Below, in pieces: positions 24,210-34,289 of a stretch of DNA of 41,070 bases. The notes under the pieces were generated by a model, which was given only the letters and a program-made list of their open reading frames with translations, did not search any database and was not told the origin of the DNA. The stretch is taken from contig BJOX01000095.1 of assembly GCA_009731375.1 (NCBI GenBank), positions 379,400-420,469 on the forward strand. Direction: 5' to 3'. The DNA comes from Paulinella micropora (taxonomy: Eukaryota > Cercozoa > Imbricatea > Euglyphida). How positions within the stretch are numbered: position 1 is the stretch's first letter; every line of letters starts with the position of its first letter. The position numbers and the translations under genes are program-made.

Positions 24210-24245
24210 TCTAGTTACGCACCGTGCCAGTCCTCCCCCTGTTTC

Positions 24246-25469
24246 CTATTCCACGTTTCTGGCAGCAGAACGAGTTTTTGCCGCCACAGACGGAGAAGAT
24301 TCAACTGACTTTGCAGGAGTCATACCTGTTTTTGCTTTTTTAGCCGAGGTTTGCGGTGGGTCGCGAGCCTTGCGCTTTCTTCCCAACACAGCTTTGCTAG
24401 GAGTAGAGGTCACTGTCTCTTCCGCTTCATCCTCTTCGGATCCAGAGGAGCCGTCACCAGTACTTGCTGTCGCTTGTTCCGGGCGAAGTTGTTCCGAAAT
24501 AAAGACAGAAAGCTTCCCTTCAATCGACTTCTTCTCTTCCAACATTGCAATGCATGTTTGGAGTCATCAAGTTTTTCGATCACCTTATCCATGAACTTGC
24601 TCCTTATGATGGTCTGCTCATCTTCTTCCTCTGAAGGCTTGGATATTGGCACCTTGCTCCATCCATGCAACACCATATCGAAGGTTTCCAAGAACGCTTT
24701 TGTCTTGTCAAAGATTTGTCGGAATGCTTGGCGAATCCGCTCACTGCTCTCTTCGGTATCCAATCCAAGCTTTGCCAGCGCCGCAGTACTCTCTGAGTCA
24801 TCTCTGGCGTATGGGTTCGGGAACTCTTGTTCTGAGATAAGCTCATCAAGATAATCCAGGGCCAGGGATGAAACTCCTATGGGGAACTGGGAGCCAGCCT
24901 CCTCAAGGAAATCTTGGCTGGTCAGTTCCTTCTTTGCTGCCACTGCTTTTTTGGTTTCTTCCACACACCGAATAAAGAGCCAGCAGATTGGATTGAACGC
25001 ATATTTGAGTTCGCCGTAGATGTTGGAATGATTGAACCTTTTGGAAGCCGTTCAAGTTTTTGAGCCAGTCCACGCAGCTGAAAGCGTAAATTAGACGGTC
25101 CGTCCTACCGCCTGCCAGCGAGAACAAGCCCCCTCGGGTACGGTTTGCCCACTTGTGAGGTATGATCTTCATTTCTTTGACCAAGGTGGTGTTCGAGTGA
25201 ACGAACAAGGTTGAGGTGACGTTGAAGTCGTCGAGTTCGCCTTCAAAGTTCGGATGCAATGCAGAAGACTTCTTGCCTTTGCGTTGGTTGTTGTTGTAGT
25301 ACCCTTGCTTTGTTGGTTGGGGTTTTTTCGGAGAGGGGAGTTGTAGCCCACTTAGTAGTGCAGTCATTTTAGTGGCTGCCCCTTCTGTGGCATCTCCTTG
25401 CTCTTGTTGTTTCCTCGCCTTAGTTTGTCGAGGGATTTGCTTGTTTCTAGTTCCTGCTTGAGAACTCAT
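24246..25469 (-). pseudogene. Retroelement ORF1, charged protein, two frameshifts
   Basis: Begins ATG at 25469, just inside the right-hand repeat. It is basic and Gln-rich at first, then FVHSNTTLVKEMKIIPHKWA and a middle part with WLFIRCVEETKK, an acidic helical domain (PSEEEDEQTIIRSKFMDKVI), and a C-terminal nuclear-localisation-like stretch (GRKRKARDPP, SAKKAKTG). Sense moves between frames near 25,045 and again near 24,545, so it is annotated as broken unless these are sequencing errors. No known ORF1 family is recognised. Gag or RNA-binding function is inferred from position and charge. Confidence 0.5.
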
Positions 25470-25510
25470 GGCTGTAACGCGGTAAGGACCGATAAAAAGC
25501 TGTATTCGAC

Positions 25511-25838
25511 TTAAGTTTACAGTACTGTGTAAGTGAGTAAGTCAGAGGGTCAGGCTGTCAACTTAGACAGCTGGTCGTCTCTTGCCTTTTATTGAATAAA
25601 AAGAAACTTGAAAGTCTAACTGCTCATTTTTTATCTATGTAGTACTTGAATTGGTCTCGGTCTGATTAGCCAAATTCTTTGTTGACCTGACCGGTTGTAC
25701 TTATTTTTAACACTTGCAGTTGTGGATAATAAAAATGTCTCCGTTCCACAAGACTGCATATTAAAGTAATAGTTTGCTTGTATACCGGTGAGCTAGTTAG
25801 TAAAAGGAAGGCAGGATCACTGCCATAGTCGTCTTTTA
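25511..25838. repeat. Right copy of flanking direct repeat
   Basis: Uninterrupted counterpart of 14603-15222, from TTAAGTTTACAGTACTGTG to the CGTCTTTTA end. It lies 42 bp upstream of ORF1 on the minus strand and ~130 bp upstream of a short + strand gag-like ORF, so it could serve as promoter and leader in either direction. Confidence 0.7.
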
Positions 25839-25970
25839 GTATTCTACTTGCGGATTAAAGTGTCGATCGAGACGATATCGCGTCCCCTTACGGAGTCTTC
25901 CTGCAAACCGACGTGTGTAAAAGCTACGAGTTAGGTCCGTGAGTGACAGGTTAATTACCAATCAACGGTT

Positions 25971-26105
25971 ATGAGCCGCTGGGAAAGCGATTTTCGGTAC
26001 CATACAAGTAATATGAGACAATTGATGTCGCATACACCAGTGTTTAGCGGAAACAAGAAAGATTTGCAAGGTCAAGTTGTTCAACTATTATCAGCGGATA
26101 GAGTC
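25971..26105 (+). pseudogene. 5' fragment of a gag-like ORF cut by the Copia element
   Basis: 45 codons starting MSRWESDFR and reaching FSGNKKDLQGQVVQLL, then entering the Copia 5' terminal repeat. The FSGNKxD phrase is reminiscent of the start of Gag capsid domains, but the fragment is too short for certainty. The continuation was not found beyond the Copia element. Confidence 0.3.
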
Positions 26106-26439
26106 GTTGGTCATAGCTATTTCAATTTTAATCACCGTTACGTGGATAGTTGATTTGTCAATTGGACGGACAGTCAATAATGCCAATGTTAACTGTAAGG
26201 ACTTAATACATCATTTACCAGTCATAATTATAACTACGTAACTTGGTCATCTAAGTTAGTCAGTTTTGTGACGTGGCAGCTTCTGTGTGACGTGGCAGAT
26301 TCTGCCGCGGTTAGTTCAGTTCTCTTACTTATACGAGTTATTAAACTGCGTTTCCTTACTGCGAGACAGTCTTGCTAGAGTAGCCCGGAGTGATCCTGAA
26401 AGGGATCGGTAAAGGTTCCCGATGGAGAGTCTCTCAAAG
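26106..26439 (+). repeat. Copia 5' terminal direct repeat (LTR)
   Basis: Begins (GT)TGGTCATAGCTATTTCAA and matches 33558-33892. Homology runs past an ATG into the first six gag codons (MESLSK), so either the LTR includes the gag start or the 3' copy is followed by part of another internal region. The canonical TG start would be at 26108. Confidence 0.8.
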
Positions 26440-27810
26440 GTCAGGAGCCTTGGAACCGAGAAGGCTATGGGTTTAAAGCAAGAGTACATCCCGCAGTTGG
26501 ATTGTACCACGCGGAACTATTCCGACTTCCGTTACAAGATAGAGAACTATGCCAAGGGCATCAGTGCCTGGCATGGGGAGTGCGTAGCGCTGGCATTCCA
26601 AGACCCAGCTAAAGCTAAGGTTAAATAGCCCTACGATCCTGCGAAAGCAATGGAAGTAGAGGAAAGGGAGTTGCCAGAAGAGCCAGAGTCAGAGGACACC
26701 CCTGACTCCGACCCAGAAGATGAAGGAAGCCAGTCAGACAGCGGTAGACAGAGACCCAAAACGAAGAAAGATGACAGCAAGACAACCGCATAAGACAAAC
26801 CGAAAGATTGGGCAAAGATGTCAGAAGAACAGAAGAAGCAGTGGAAAGATAAGAGAGTTAAGAGATTGAAGCGAGAGAAAAGAAAACAGTCCAAACGAGC
26901 TCATACATTGAGAGAAAGAGGCATACAGAAGGAGAAGAAGCATTATGAACGCATCCGAACTTTACAACTCATTCTGTCTGTTGCCTTTTCTCACCCTGTT
27001 GTTGTTCGATATCTGCGCACTAAAACAGTGAAAGGACCGATAGAACTAATAAAGGCAGTTAGGGCAAAGTTCGGTTCAATCTCCGGGGTCAGCAAAAATA
27101 TCAAAGCACAAATTTTCGAGAACATGTACCCCAAACCCGGACAGAATGTGGATGCATGGTTAAATGACTACATCGCCATGAAGGGAGAGGTTGAGAGTCA
27201 TAGAACACACCCATTTGATGAGGATGACCTCATAAGAAGCCTGCTTGCTAAGCTCGCAAGACACCCCGCATATGGAGAGAGTTTCAAAGCACTTCACTAC
27301 AACCTACCACCTAACCTAAGACCCAAATTTGACGACTTAGTCGATAGTGCCCGAGACACATGGGCATTCTGGAGAAATGACAAGTGGAAGGAAGAAGAGA
27401 AAAGAGAGAGAGTGAACAAGAGCACGAGGCAGCTGAAGAAGGAGACAAACCTCATGCTAGATGATCAGGAAGATGAAGGGGATGGGGGTAAGGGCAAGTA
27501 CAGAAAGCTTAAGAAGGGGGAAGGGTGGCTGAAAGTTACGTGTTTCGCGTGTGACAAGAAAGGTCATACGAAGAATTATTGCCCAGACACTAAGGCCAAG
27601 AAACAAAACCAAGAGAGAGATGATAAACTCAAGCAAGAGAAGGGCAAGAGAAAGGGAAAGACACACAACAAGAAGAACAAGCCCAAGAAGGATATAGCTC
27701 TACTGAGAGAGGAGGAGGAAGAAGAAAAAGAAGAGTCAGACGAAGACGCATTACTCATTATTATGGGGGGAAGTGAGTCAGGAGAAAATGACGACGAAGA
27801 AGGAGCCTGA
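26422..27810 (+). pseudogene. Copia gag with zinc knuckle, two early stops
   Basis: One frame from ATG 26422, broken by TAG at 26626 and TAA at 26791, with the long open part from 26818. The capsid-like region includes GQNVDAWLNDYIAMKGEVES and FRPKF-like helices. The nucleocapsid zinc knuckle CFACDKKGHTKNYC (C-x2-C-x4-H-x4-C) is at 27541-27582. A Lys-rich then Glu-rich tail follows. Gag packages the element RNA into cytoplasmic particles. Confidence 0.75.
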
Positions 27811-29235
27811 AAGATCAGGGAGAGGGAATGCCGAGGCTGGGGAACCCCAGTCTGTGCCAGATGTTCAACAAAGTCGGGCCCAAAGGGAGAACGTCGAGTC
27901 TGGGGAACCCCAGACTGAGCCAGGTGTTCGTTCCCCACAGGCTGAACGTAAGAGAGTTAGGAGTCCTAACCCCAGTTTAGCCCCTCTACCCTCGCCAAAG
28001 AAAACTACTAAAACCTCAGGCCACAAACATACCCAAGCACCCCCAAAACATCAAGCGTCTGACACCTCAACACCTCCACTCAGTCTAGCTAGCTACAGCC
28101 GAGAGAGGCCCCGTTCTCTGAAGTGTCATGGGAAAAACAAAAAGAATACCCCTTGTCAGATTTCGCTTGAACATGATAAGAAAGGGCCTAATGCCGTGCA
28201 AGCTTCGCGTATGGTTTTCGGGGAATACTGCGGATATCACGCTAAAAATCAAAACCCAGAGTACCCTTTACTTGATCTATCTGTCAGCCCCAACCGCCGA
28301 CCCCCCAAATCACCTTATTATCCAGTCGAGAGAGGTTTAATAGCTGATGCGAAAGCGAGAGGGTTAGTGATACCACACAATCTCACTACCACTTTCACTG
28401 AACAATCTCCACAGAGGGTAAGAGAGAGGGAGAAGAATAAGGCGAGAGGGGAAGTGAGGGGGAGTCAGGTCCAGGGAACAGCACCGCAAACACCCACATC
28501 CACCACATCGACACCTCACACCACACCACACCACAAGCACGCACATGCGACACGCCAAAACAGAGTGAGGGTGGCGATGAGGAAGAAGATGAAGAAGAGA
28601 TAGATGAGTATGATCCTGACAATGATTCCCGATGTTCAGATGAAATAAGACATGATGATGCCATGGCAGCATGTATGGATGATTCTGACATTGACACGGA
28701 ATATCTGCAATTCACGCGAAAAGGGAATGTTCGGAAATACATACAGAAGCATAAGAAGGAGACTCACGATGTGAGTGGGAGTCCGGCATCTGCCGGACTG
28801 AACAGTGTTGTTGCAGGGACCGGGGAGTCCAAGAGGGAACGGCGGGGAGGCACTGCTGCAACCTCAACACCACAACCGGGTCCAACACCACAAGCTCAGC
28901 CACAAACCAACTTTCCACCCATCATTACGTTCAAAGACATAGTACAGTTCGCTCAACAACTCACCACAACATGCATCAGAGAAAGCAATGGTGAGGTGAA
29001 GAGAGTGAGTGAGGGGAAGTTAGTGCTAGACGAGTTCTTGACAGATGTGGTAAGAGCGATAGAGGGAGTTTATATTGCACACGCAGTTAGCACGACATTA
29101 TCCCCACCAACACAAACCCAAGACACCCACACCACTCAGCCATCAACACCATCAAAACACAAAGACAGCAGACAGAACTATGCATTAGTGTTAGATGGGG
29201 AAGGTGGGCGAGATAGGGAAAACACGATAGTTCAG
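27773..29235 (+). pseudogene. Long gag-protease linker with extra Cys/His domain
   Basis: About 490 codons between zinc knuckle and protease, in two frames (27773-28603, then 28663 onward). Near 28121-28240 it has KCHGKNKKNTPC and, ~30 residues on, EYCGYHAKNQ. This fits the small zinc-binding pattern C-x4-K-x-G/N-x2-C then YC-x2-H seen in several short uncharacterised domains. The rest is Pro/Thr/Ser/Gln-rich and acidic (DSDIDTEY). Such an insertion is unusual for Copia gag-pol; its role is unknown. Confidence 0.5.
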
Positions 29236-29670
29236 GACAGTGGGTCTTCTAGGGACATAGCCTGCAATCCCGAAATATTACATGACATCAAGTCAGTACC
29301 CCCTGTTAAGCTAGTAACAGGTAACGGAGAGTGCTAGATAGGGCAGGAGGGGACAGCAAGGGTAACACGCATCAACGGACACGGTAAACCGGTTACGGTG
29401 TCAAGGCCTGTGCTACTTGACACTAGGTTACCCGTGAATATTGTGTCGACCGGCAGGATGGATCACATCCATCATCGGTCTGTCGTTCATCAGAATGGAC
29501 AGTTACTTATTCTAAAACACCCCGTAAGGATTGAGGAGAGAGACGTGCTAGTAAGAGGCAGACTCATGTCAACCCTCCTTTACAGGTGGGATGACGAGTT
29601 TGACACTCCATTAGACATCAACGACCGTTACGAGCCTCCACACAAGCAAAGTAGAGAGGTAGTGGGGTGA
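29236..29670 (+). pseudogene. Copia aspartic protease, interrupted
   Basis: The active-site motif DSGSSRDI starts at 29236, where Copia proteases have DSGAS. KLVTGNGEC follows, then TAG at 29335 in the middle of the domain, then VTRINGHGKP and LPVNIVSTGRM (the usual strand order, ending in NI-S). The open part ends at TGA near 29670, and the next domain is in another frame. The enzyme would process Gag-Pol. Confidence 0.65.
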
Positions 29671-30812
29671 AAGGAGAGGGGAACCCCAAGAGAGAGAGAG
29701 ACGAGTGTAGACAGTCAGAAGGCAAAACGGGGGAGGTAACGCTGTATGTGTCTTATCACCGCACGCCAGGTTCAATCAGGAAGGTAGATATAGAATTGTT
29801 CCACTATGCTTGTGGACATTATAGCGTTAAGAAGATGAGAGCTCTGGCGAATGCATTAGGCATAAAGCTAGTAGGAGACGAGAAAAAAGTAGAGTACTGT
29901 GAAGCCTGCATGATAGGTAAGGCGAAGCAGTTGCCTAGGTTTAAGGTCAATGGGATAGAGAGAGCTAGTAAGCCAGGGGTAGTACTGCACATAGACACCG
30001 GGACGTGGTCAGCACGTTCAATACACGGGAAGAGACATAAATTTTCGGTTACGGATGATTACTCGTTGTTTACTAAAGATTATTATCTTTCGCATAAGAA
30101 CGAATTTATTGACTGCATTAAGCAGGCGGTAGCATTTTACGAGAGACAGACAGGAAATAGAGTTAGAGAGATAAGGTGTGATCAGGAGTTTGACATCCCG
30201 AAAGAAGTGATTGAGTGGTGGAAGCCGAGGCAGTTTATATGGAAGACCTCAGCAACGGGGGACAAGGATGGAAACCCCATAGCTGAGAAAGCTAATGATA
30301 TAACGGCAGGAGCCGCAAGGGCTATGCGGTATCATGCCCATCTACCCATTTCATTTTGGGCAGAAATGGAGCATTCTGCCACCACCCTCCACAACATCTT
30401 GCCCGCCACTCATGGGCCAAGAAAAGGGATTTCCCCATATGAGCAGCTTTTAGGCAGAAAACCTTTCCTAACCCACCTCAGACCAATAGGATGCATGGGA
30501 GTTATGTACACAGGTAAAGGTAGAAAAGGTCAGTTTAGAGGAAAGAAGGTCATGCTAGTAGGGTATGACTTGTTTAGGGAGTTATACAGAGTGTGGGACG
30601 GTAGGAAGGTGATAGCAGAAGTTAGAAACGTGCGGTTTAATCCGTACATGATAGGTAAGGAAGCACACCCAGATAGGACAGTAGAGTGGGATGAGGATGT
30701 AGCTGAGGGGGAGAGTGAGAGTAAGGATGTCGATGTCGAACAGACACACACCACAACCTCCACCACCACAGCCACAACCACCCACACACAAAAGGACGAC
30801 ACAGACTCATGA
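29667..30812 (+). pseudogene. Copia integrase (HHCC and DDE core)
   Basis: The N-terminal zinc domain shows FHYACGH then YCEAC. The catalytic core has LHIDTGTW (first Asp), IRCDQEFD (second Asp) and NPIAEKANDIT (Glu in the usual NGxAE-like context). The GKK-like C-terminal region (RGKKVMLVGYDLFRELYRVW) has the typical Copia GYSxxxKGYRxxD placement. The catalytic residues are all present; this 381-codon frame is intact but separated from protease and RT by frame changes. Confidence 0.75.
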
Positions 30813-31296
30813 CGATGACGACTCATATGACTATGTCGATGATGTTAGTCAGTCAGACAGTCAACAAGAGCAGGGGGAGTATGGAGGGGACACAGGGGGA
30901 GACAGCTTAGATCACAATCACACACCAACACAAGATAGCTTCTCTACACAGGACATCGACACAACATCGACAGCTGCACCCCAGCCCACCGACACAACCC
31001 CACAGACAACCAACACAGGACTAGGACACGCACACGCACTCACAGATGCATCTAATCCACAGTCACAACACGAGAGAAGAGCATATGAAGAAAGTGAGCA
31101 GCCTAGTAAAGGAAGAACATGGGAGCAAAGTGATAAGATCACAGAAGCTAACATAGTTCACGAAGGAAAGAGAGCAAGACGACAAGCACAACAACCACAA
31201 TCACGACCGCATACTGAACTAAAACGAGAACGAAAGGTAGTTGAGGTTCAGGAACTAGAGGGAGTGAGAGTGAGAGTCCCTGCAAGAGAGTGGTGA

Positions 31297-33141
31297 GAGG
31301 AGTGGGCAGAGAAGACTTATGGAGAAGGATGGGAGAGCAAAGTACGCATAGGAATAGTGAAGCAGAAATGTGCCCCCAAAGACAGGTTAAAAGTTAGAAA
31401 AGAACCTAAGCCATCTCACTTTGTACAGTTTGAAGACAAACTAGAGAAGATGCTAGATACAGAGATCAGCAAGGGAGAGGCCGTATTGCCTGCCGGAGAG
31501 TTGGAGAATGCTATGTTATGCCATGAAAGATGCATGAATGAGCCGACTGAGCTTTTGCTTTATCTTAACATTCGTGTGCCGAAAAACATAGCAGAGCAGG
31601 GTATGACAGCGAAAGATTTGCAAGAAGGCATGAAGAAGGAGATACAGTCTCTTAAAGACTTTAAGACATACACTTGGGTTAACTATAGTGAAGCCAAAAA
31701 GGCTGGAGTTAGCAAGATAGTTAGGCTCACATGGGTTCATAAAGTGAAGATAGACTAGAACAATAGGAAGTTTGTTAAGTCTAGACTAGCTCTGAGGGGA
31801 GACATGTTAGAGCCAAGAGTTAGTTTTAACCCTGATCAGTTGTTTGTTCCTTGTGCCTCGCATCGCTCACTGCTAATACTTGCAAAGCTTGCTGCTTGGC
31901 ATGGCCATAAGCTGTATGGTGTTGACTTTAAGAATGCCTACCTAAATGCGCGAATGCATGACCCTGATGGGTTAGACAGAGAGGGGCATGAGGGGATGAT
32001 TTTGCGTATTGATGGTGCTTTGTATGGCGCGCCGCAAGCAGGCCGTAGATGGTATGAGATAATAGCCCCGAAGTTAAAGGAGCTTGGTTTTAGGCTTTTA
32101 GACTCAGACCTCTGTATGTTTGTTGAGAATGACAAGCCCATAAGAGAAGCCATAGTGGGGATTTTTCATGTAGATGACTTAATCTTTACGGCGCCTAGCA
32201 TGAACGCGTATGAAGATTTTGCAAGTGCTTTGGAGAAGCATTTCACCCTAAAACGGCTAGGAGTTGCAAGGAAGTTCAAAGGGATTGAAATAGTACAGGA
32301 AGGAGGACGAATTGTCCTTCATCAACGTAAGTACCAGTTACAGGTGTTAAGGGAGTTTGGGTATGGTAAGTCCCGCCCCGTAAGCACCCCTGCACTAGAT
32401 CAGTTGCCCTTAGCTATGTCCGATGATGCAGCGTTGCGTAAGTTCGCTATAGCTAGCATAGTTGGTAGTCTTCTTTATTTAGCTAAGATGACTAGGCCGG
32501 ATATAGAACAGGCGCTTAATGCAGCTAGTGTTATGCGGACCATAGATAAGGGAGTCACTTATGCAATGTTAGGAAGGATATTGCGGTATTTAATTGGCTC
32601 ATTTCGCGGTTTAGCATTTCACGGGCCTAAATCCTCGCAAGAGGGTCAATTCTATCCAAAAGTCACGTTATGGCCTGATGCGGCCCATAAGGTTTGCAAT
32701 AAGACCGGAAAGTCACGTACGGGATACGTAATTCTATGGGGAGCGGATCCAATAGGTTGGCTTTCTAAGAGATAGAGTAGGATAGCCCTTAGTTCGAATG
32801 ATGCTGAAATATTTGCAGCAGCAGAATGTATTAGAGAGGGTCTAGTTGTAGGTCATGTTAGACAGGAACTCGGAATTCCGCAAAAAGGTCCGGTTGAATT
32901 ATTTGAGGATAATACCCAAACAATTCTCGCAGGCGAACGGGGATTATCCGGACCACGCACCAAACATATACCTCTGGAACTACATTTCATACATCATTCA
33001 CAGAGAGATGGTGAGATAAAGTTTATTAAAGTCAGTACTAAGAAACAAATCGGTGATCTACTCACCAAACCATTACCTCGTGATCAGTTCATGTATCTAT
33101 TGAACAAATTCACGGTCATCATTCCGGAATCCCCGGAATGA
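31297..33141 (+). pseudogene. Copia reverse transcriptase and RNase H, three stops
   Basis: After a Pro/Thr/Gln-rich linker (30715-31293) and TGA at 31294, the frame resumes. It has KSRLALRGD, YGVDFKNAYLNA (motif A), ALYGAPQAGRRW (motif B) and FHVDDLIF (motif C, Asp pair at 32176-32181), then RPVSTP and the RNase H domain (LWPDAAHKV, SNDAEIFAAAE, FEDNTQT). In-frame TAG codons fall at 31756 and 32773. The second is exactly where Copia elements have Gln in SKRQ before the SxxEAE motif. Ends TGA at 33139-33141. Confidence 0.8.
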
Positions 33142-33557
33142 TCGCAGGTGTTTCACCGATGTTTTGTGTTTTGTTCTTCTTTGTATTTTCTTTTGTGCGA
33201 GTGTGTCCTCTCCTATAGGTGTTGATCTGGGCGCCCGTGGCGATCGGATCGTAGGATCGAGGCCGTTGGTGGCGGGCCTCCGGAGGCTTGCCGGGACTCG
33301 GGTGGCGGGTGGCGACCCCCACCAGACATTTTCGGCGACCGGTGGCAGCGGAGATCGGACAACTTACCTTCAACGCAAAGAACTGATCGCTTACTTTCTT
33401 TTCACTTTTTTCACACACCTCTACTATATTTATATATATAATTTTTCTAGACTTCTGATACCACTTAGGGAAGCGCTTGCAAATTTTTCATTTGCTTAAG
33501 AACAATAAGACACTTATGACGGATAGTTATAGCATTGACAAATAACTAAGGGGGAGC
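33142..33557 (+). other. Copia 3' non-coding region with GC-rich patch
   Basis: Contains a GC-rich patch at ~33228-33360 with GGTGGCGGGTGGCG and GGCGACCGGTGGC, the same words that build the tandem repeats at 18000-19035. Otherwise AT-rich, ending in the purine tract AAGGGGGAG. Confidence 0.5.
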
Positions 33558-33892
33558 GTTGGTCATAGCTATTTCAATGTTAATCACCGTTACGTGGATA
33601 GTTGATTTGTCAAATTGGACGGACAGTCAATAATGCCAATGTTAACTGTAAGGACTTAATACATCATTTACCAGTCATAATTATAACTACGTAACTTGGT
33701 CATCTAAGTTAGTCAGTTTTGTGACGTGGCAGCTTCTGTGTGACGTGGCAGATTCTCCCGCGGTTAGTTCAGTTCTCTTACTTATACGAGTTATTAAACT
33801 GCGTTTCCTTACTGAGAGACAGTCTTGCTAGAGTAGCCCGGAGTGATCCTGAAAGGGATCGGTAAAAGTTCCCGATGGCGAGTCTCTCAAAG
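33558..33892 (+). repeat. Copia 3' terminal direct repeat (LTR)
   Basis: Matches 26106-26439 and is preceded by a purine tract. It is followed by ~190 bp reading KLKYGYDKDP-like words, possibly a decayed 5' gag region of a related element, so this repeat may also be the 5' LTR of a truncated tandem copy. Confidence 0.75.
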
Positions 33893-34062
33893 AGAGTATT
33901 TGAATACGCGTACGGTATTACTGTGATTAGTCTGACTACCACTCTGCTCTCGGGGATATGTTTCATGATGCTTTCAAGTTACTAGAAGGCCGACCATACT
34001 CAGTAGTAACTTGAAGGCAGCCAAACTAAAGTACGGCTACGACAAAGATCCGCGGCATGAGA

Positions 34063-34235
34063 CTACAAAGGCAGAAGAAATGAAGGACTCGTGACCGAGA
34101 GAACCGCACGAGATTCATATCGTGGCACCATTGCAGAGCCTCCGGTGAGTGACGCCGCCGATGATGACGACTCAGCAGCACTGCTGCCTTCAAAGTTCTC
34201 TCGCCGCACCGTAGGCTTCTGCCTTTTTCCCATAA
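34063..34235 (-). CDS. Small ORF of unknown function
   Basis: ATG near 34235 reading MGKRQKPTVRRENFEGSS, a Ser/Ala run and MVPRYESRAVLS, with stop at 34063. The composition looks protein-like and the basic start is plausible, but it is short and unrecognised. A ~40-nt T run at 34247-34286 lies just upstream. On the + strand the same DNA has a good splice donor (CCG|GTGAGT at 34144), so an exon on that strand is an alternative. Confidence 0.2.
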
Positions 34236-34243
34236 TGGAAAAT

Positions 34244-34286
<43 letters not shown>

Positions 34287-34289
34287 CGC

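Larger units (their letters stand above)
14603..25838 (-). mobile_element. Composite GIY-YIG/RT (Penelope-like) retroelement with GC-rich insert
   Basis: Two direct copies of a ~330-bp repeat enclose, in minus-strand order, a charged ORF1, a GIY-YIG endonuclease and a decayed RT. Penelope-like elements combine RT with GIY-YIG and are often flanked by LTR-like repeats (pLTRs). The endonuclease lying upstream of the RT is the order of the permuted Naiad/Chlamys clade, not of canonical Penelope. A 5.4-kb GC-rich block separates the endonuclease from the RT. Whether it is cargo, a nested insertion or a misjoin is unresolved. The element carries frameshifts and stops and is probably dead. Confidence 0.5.
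26106..33892 (+). mobile_element. Ty1/Copia LTR retrotransposon, disabled
   Basis: The domain order gag - protease - integrase - RT - RNase H defines Copia (in Ty3/Gypsy the integrase is last). Terminal direct repeats 26106-26439 and 33558-33892 are ~98% identical (five substitutions and one indel noticed), implying a recent insertion. A purine tract (AAGGGGGAG) directly precedes the 3' repeat. The coding region has in-frame TAG at 26626, 29335, 31756 and 32773, TAA at 26791 and TGA at 31294, plus changes of frame near 27,790, 28,620, 29,670 and 30,760. Between RNase H and the 3' repeat lies a non-coding 416 bp with a GC-rich patch. Confidence 0.85.

Noticed and set aside
33164-33499. 111-codon frame in the Copia 3' region
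   Set aside because: No recognisable sequence; lies between the pol stop and the LTR, and composition shifts midway.
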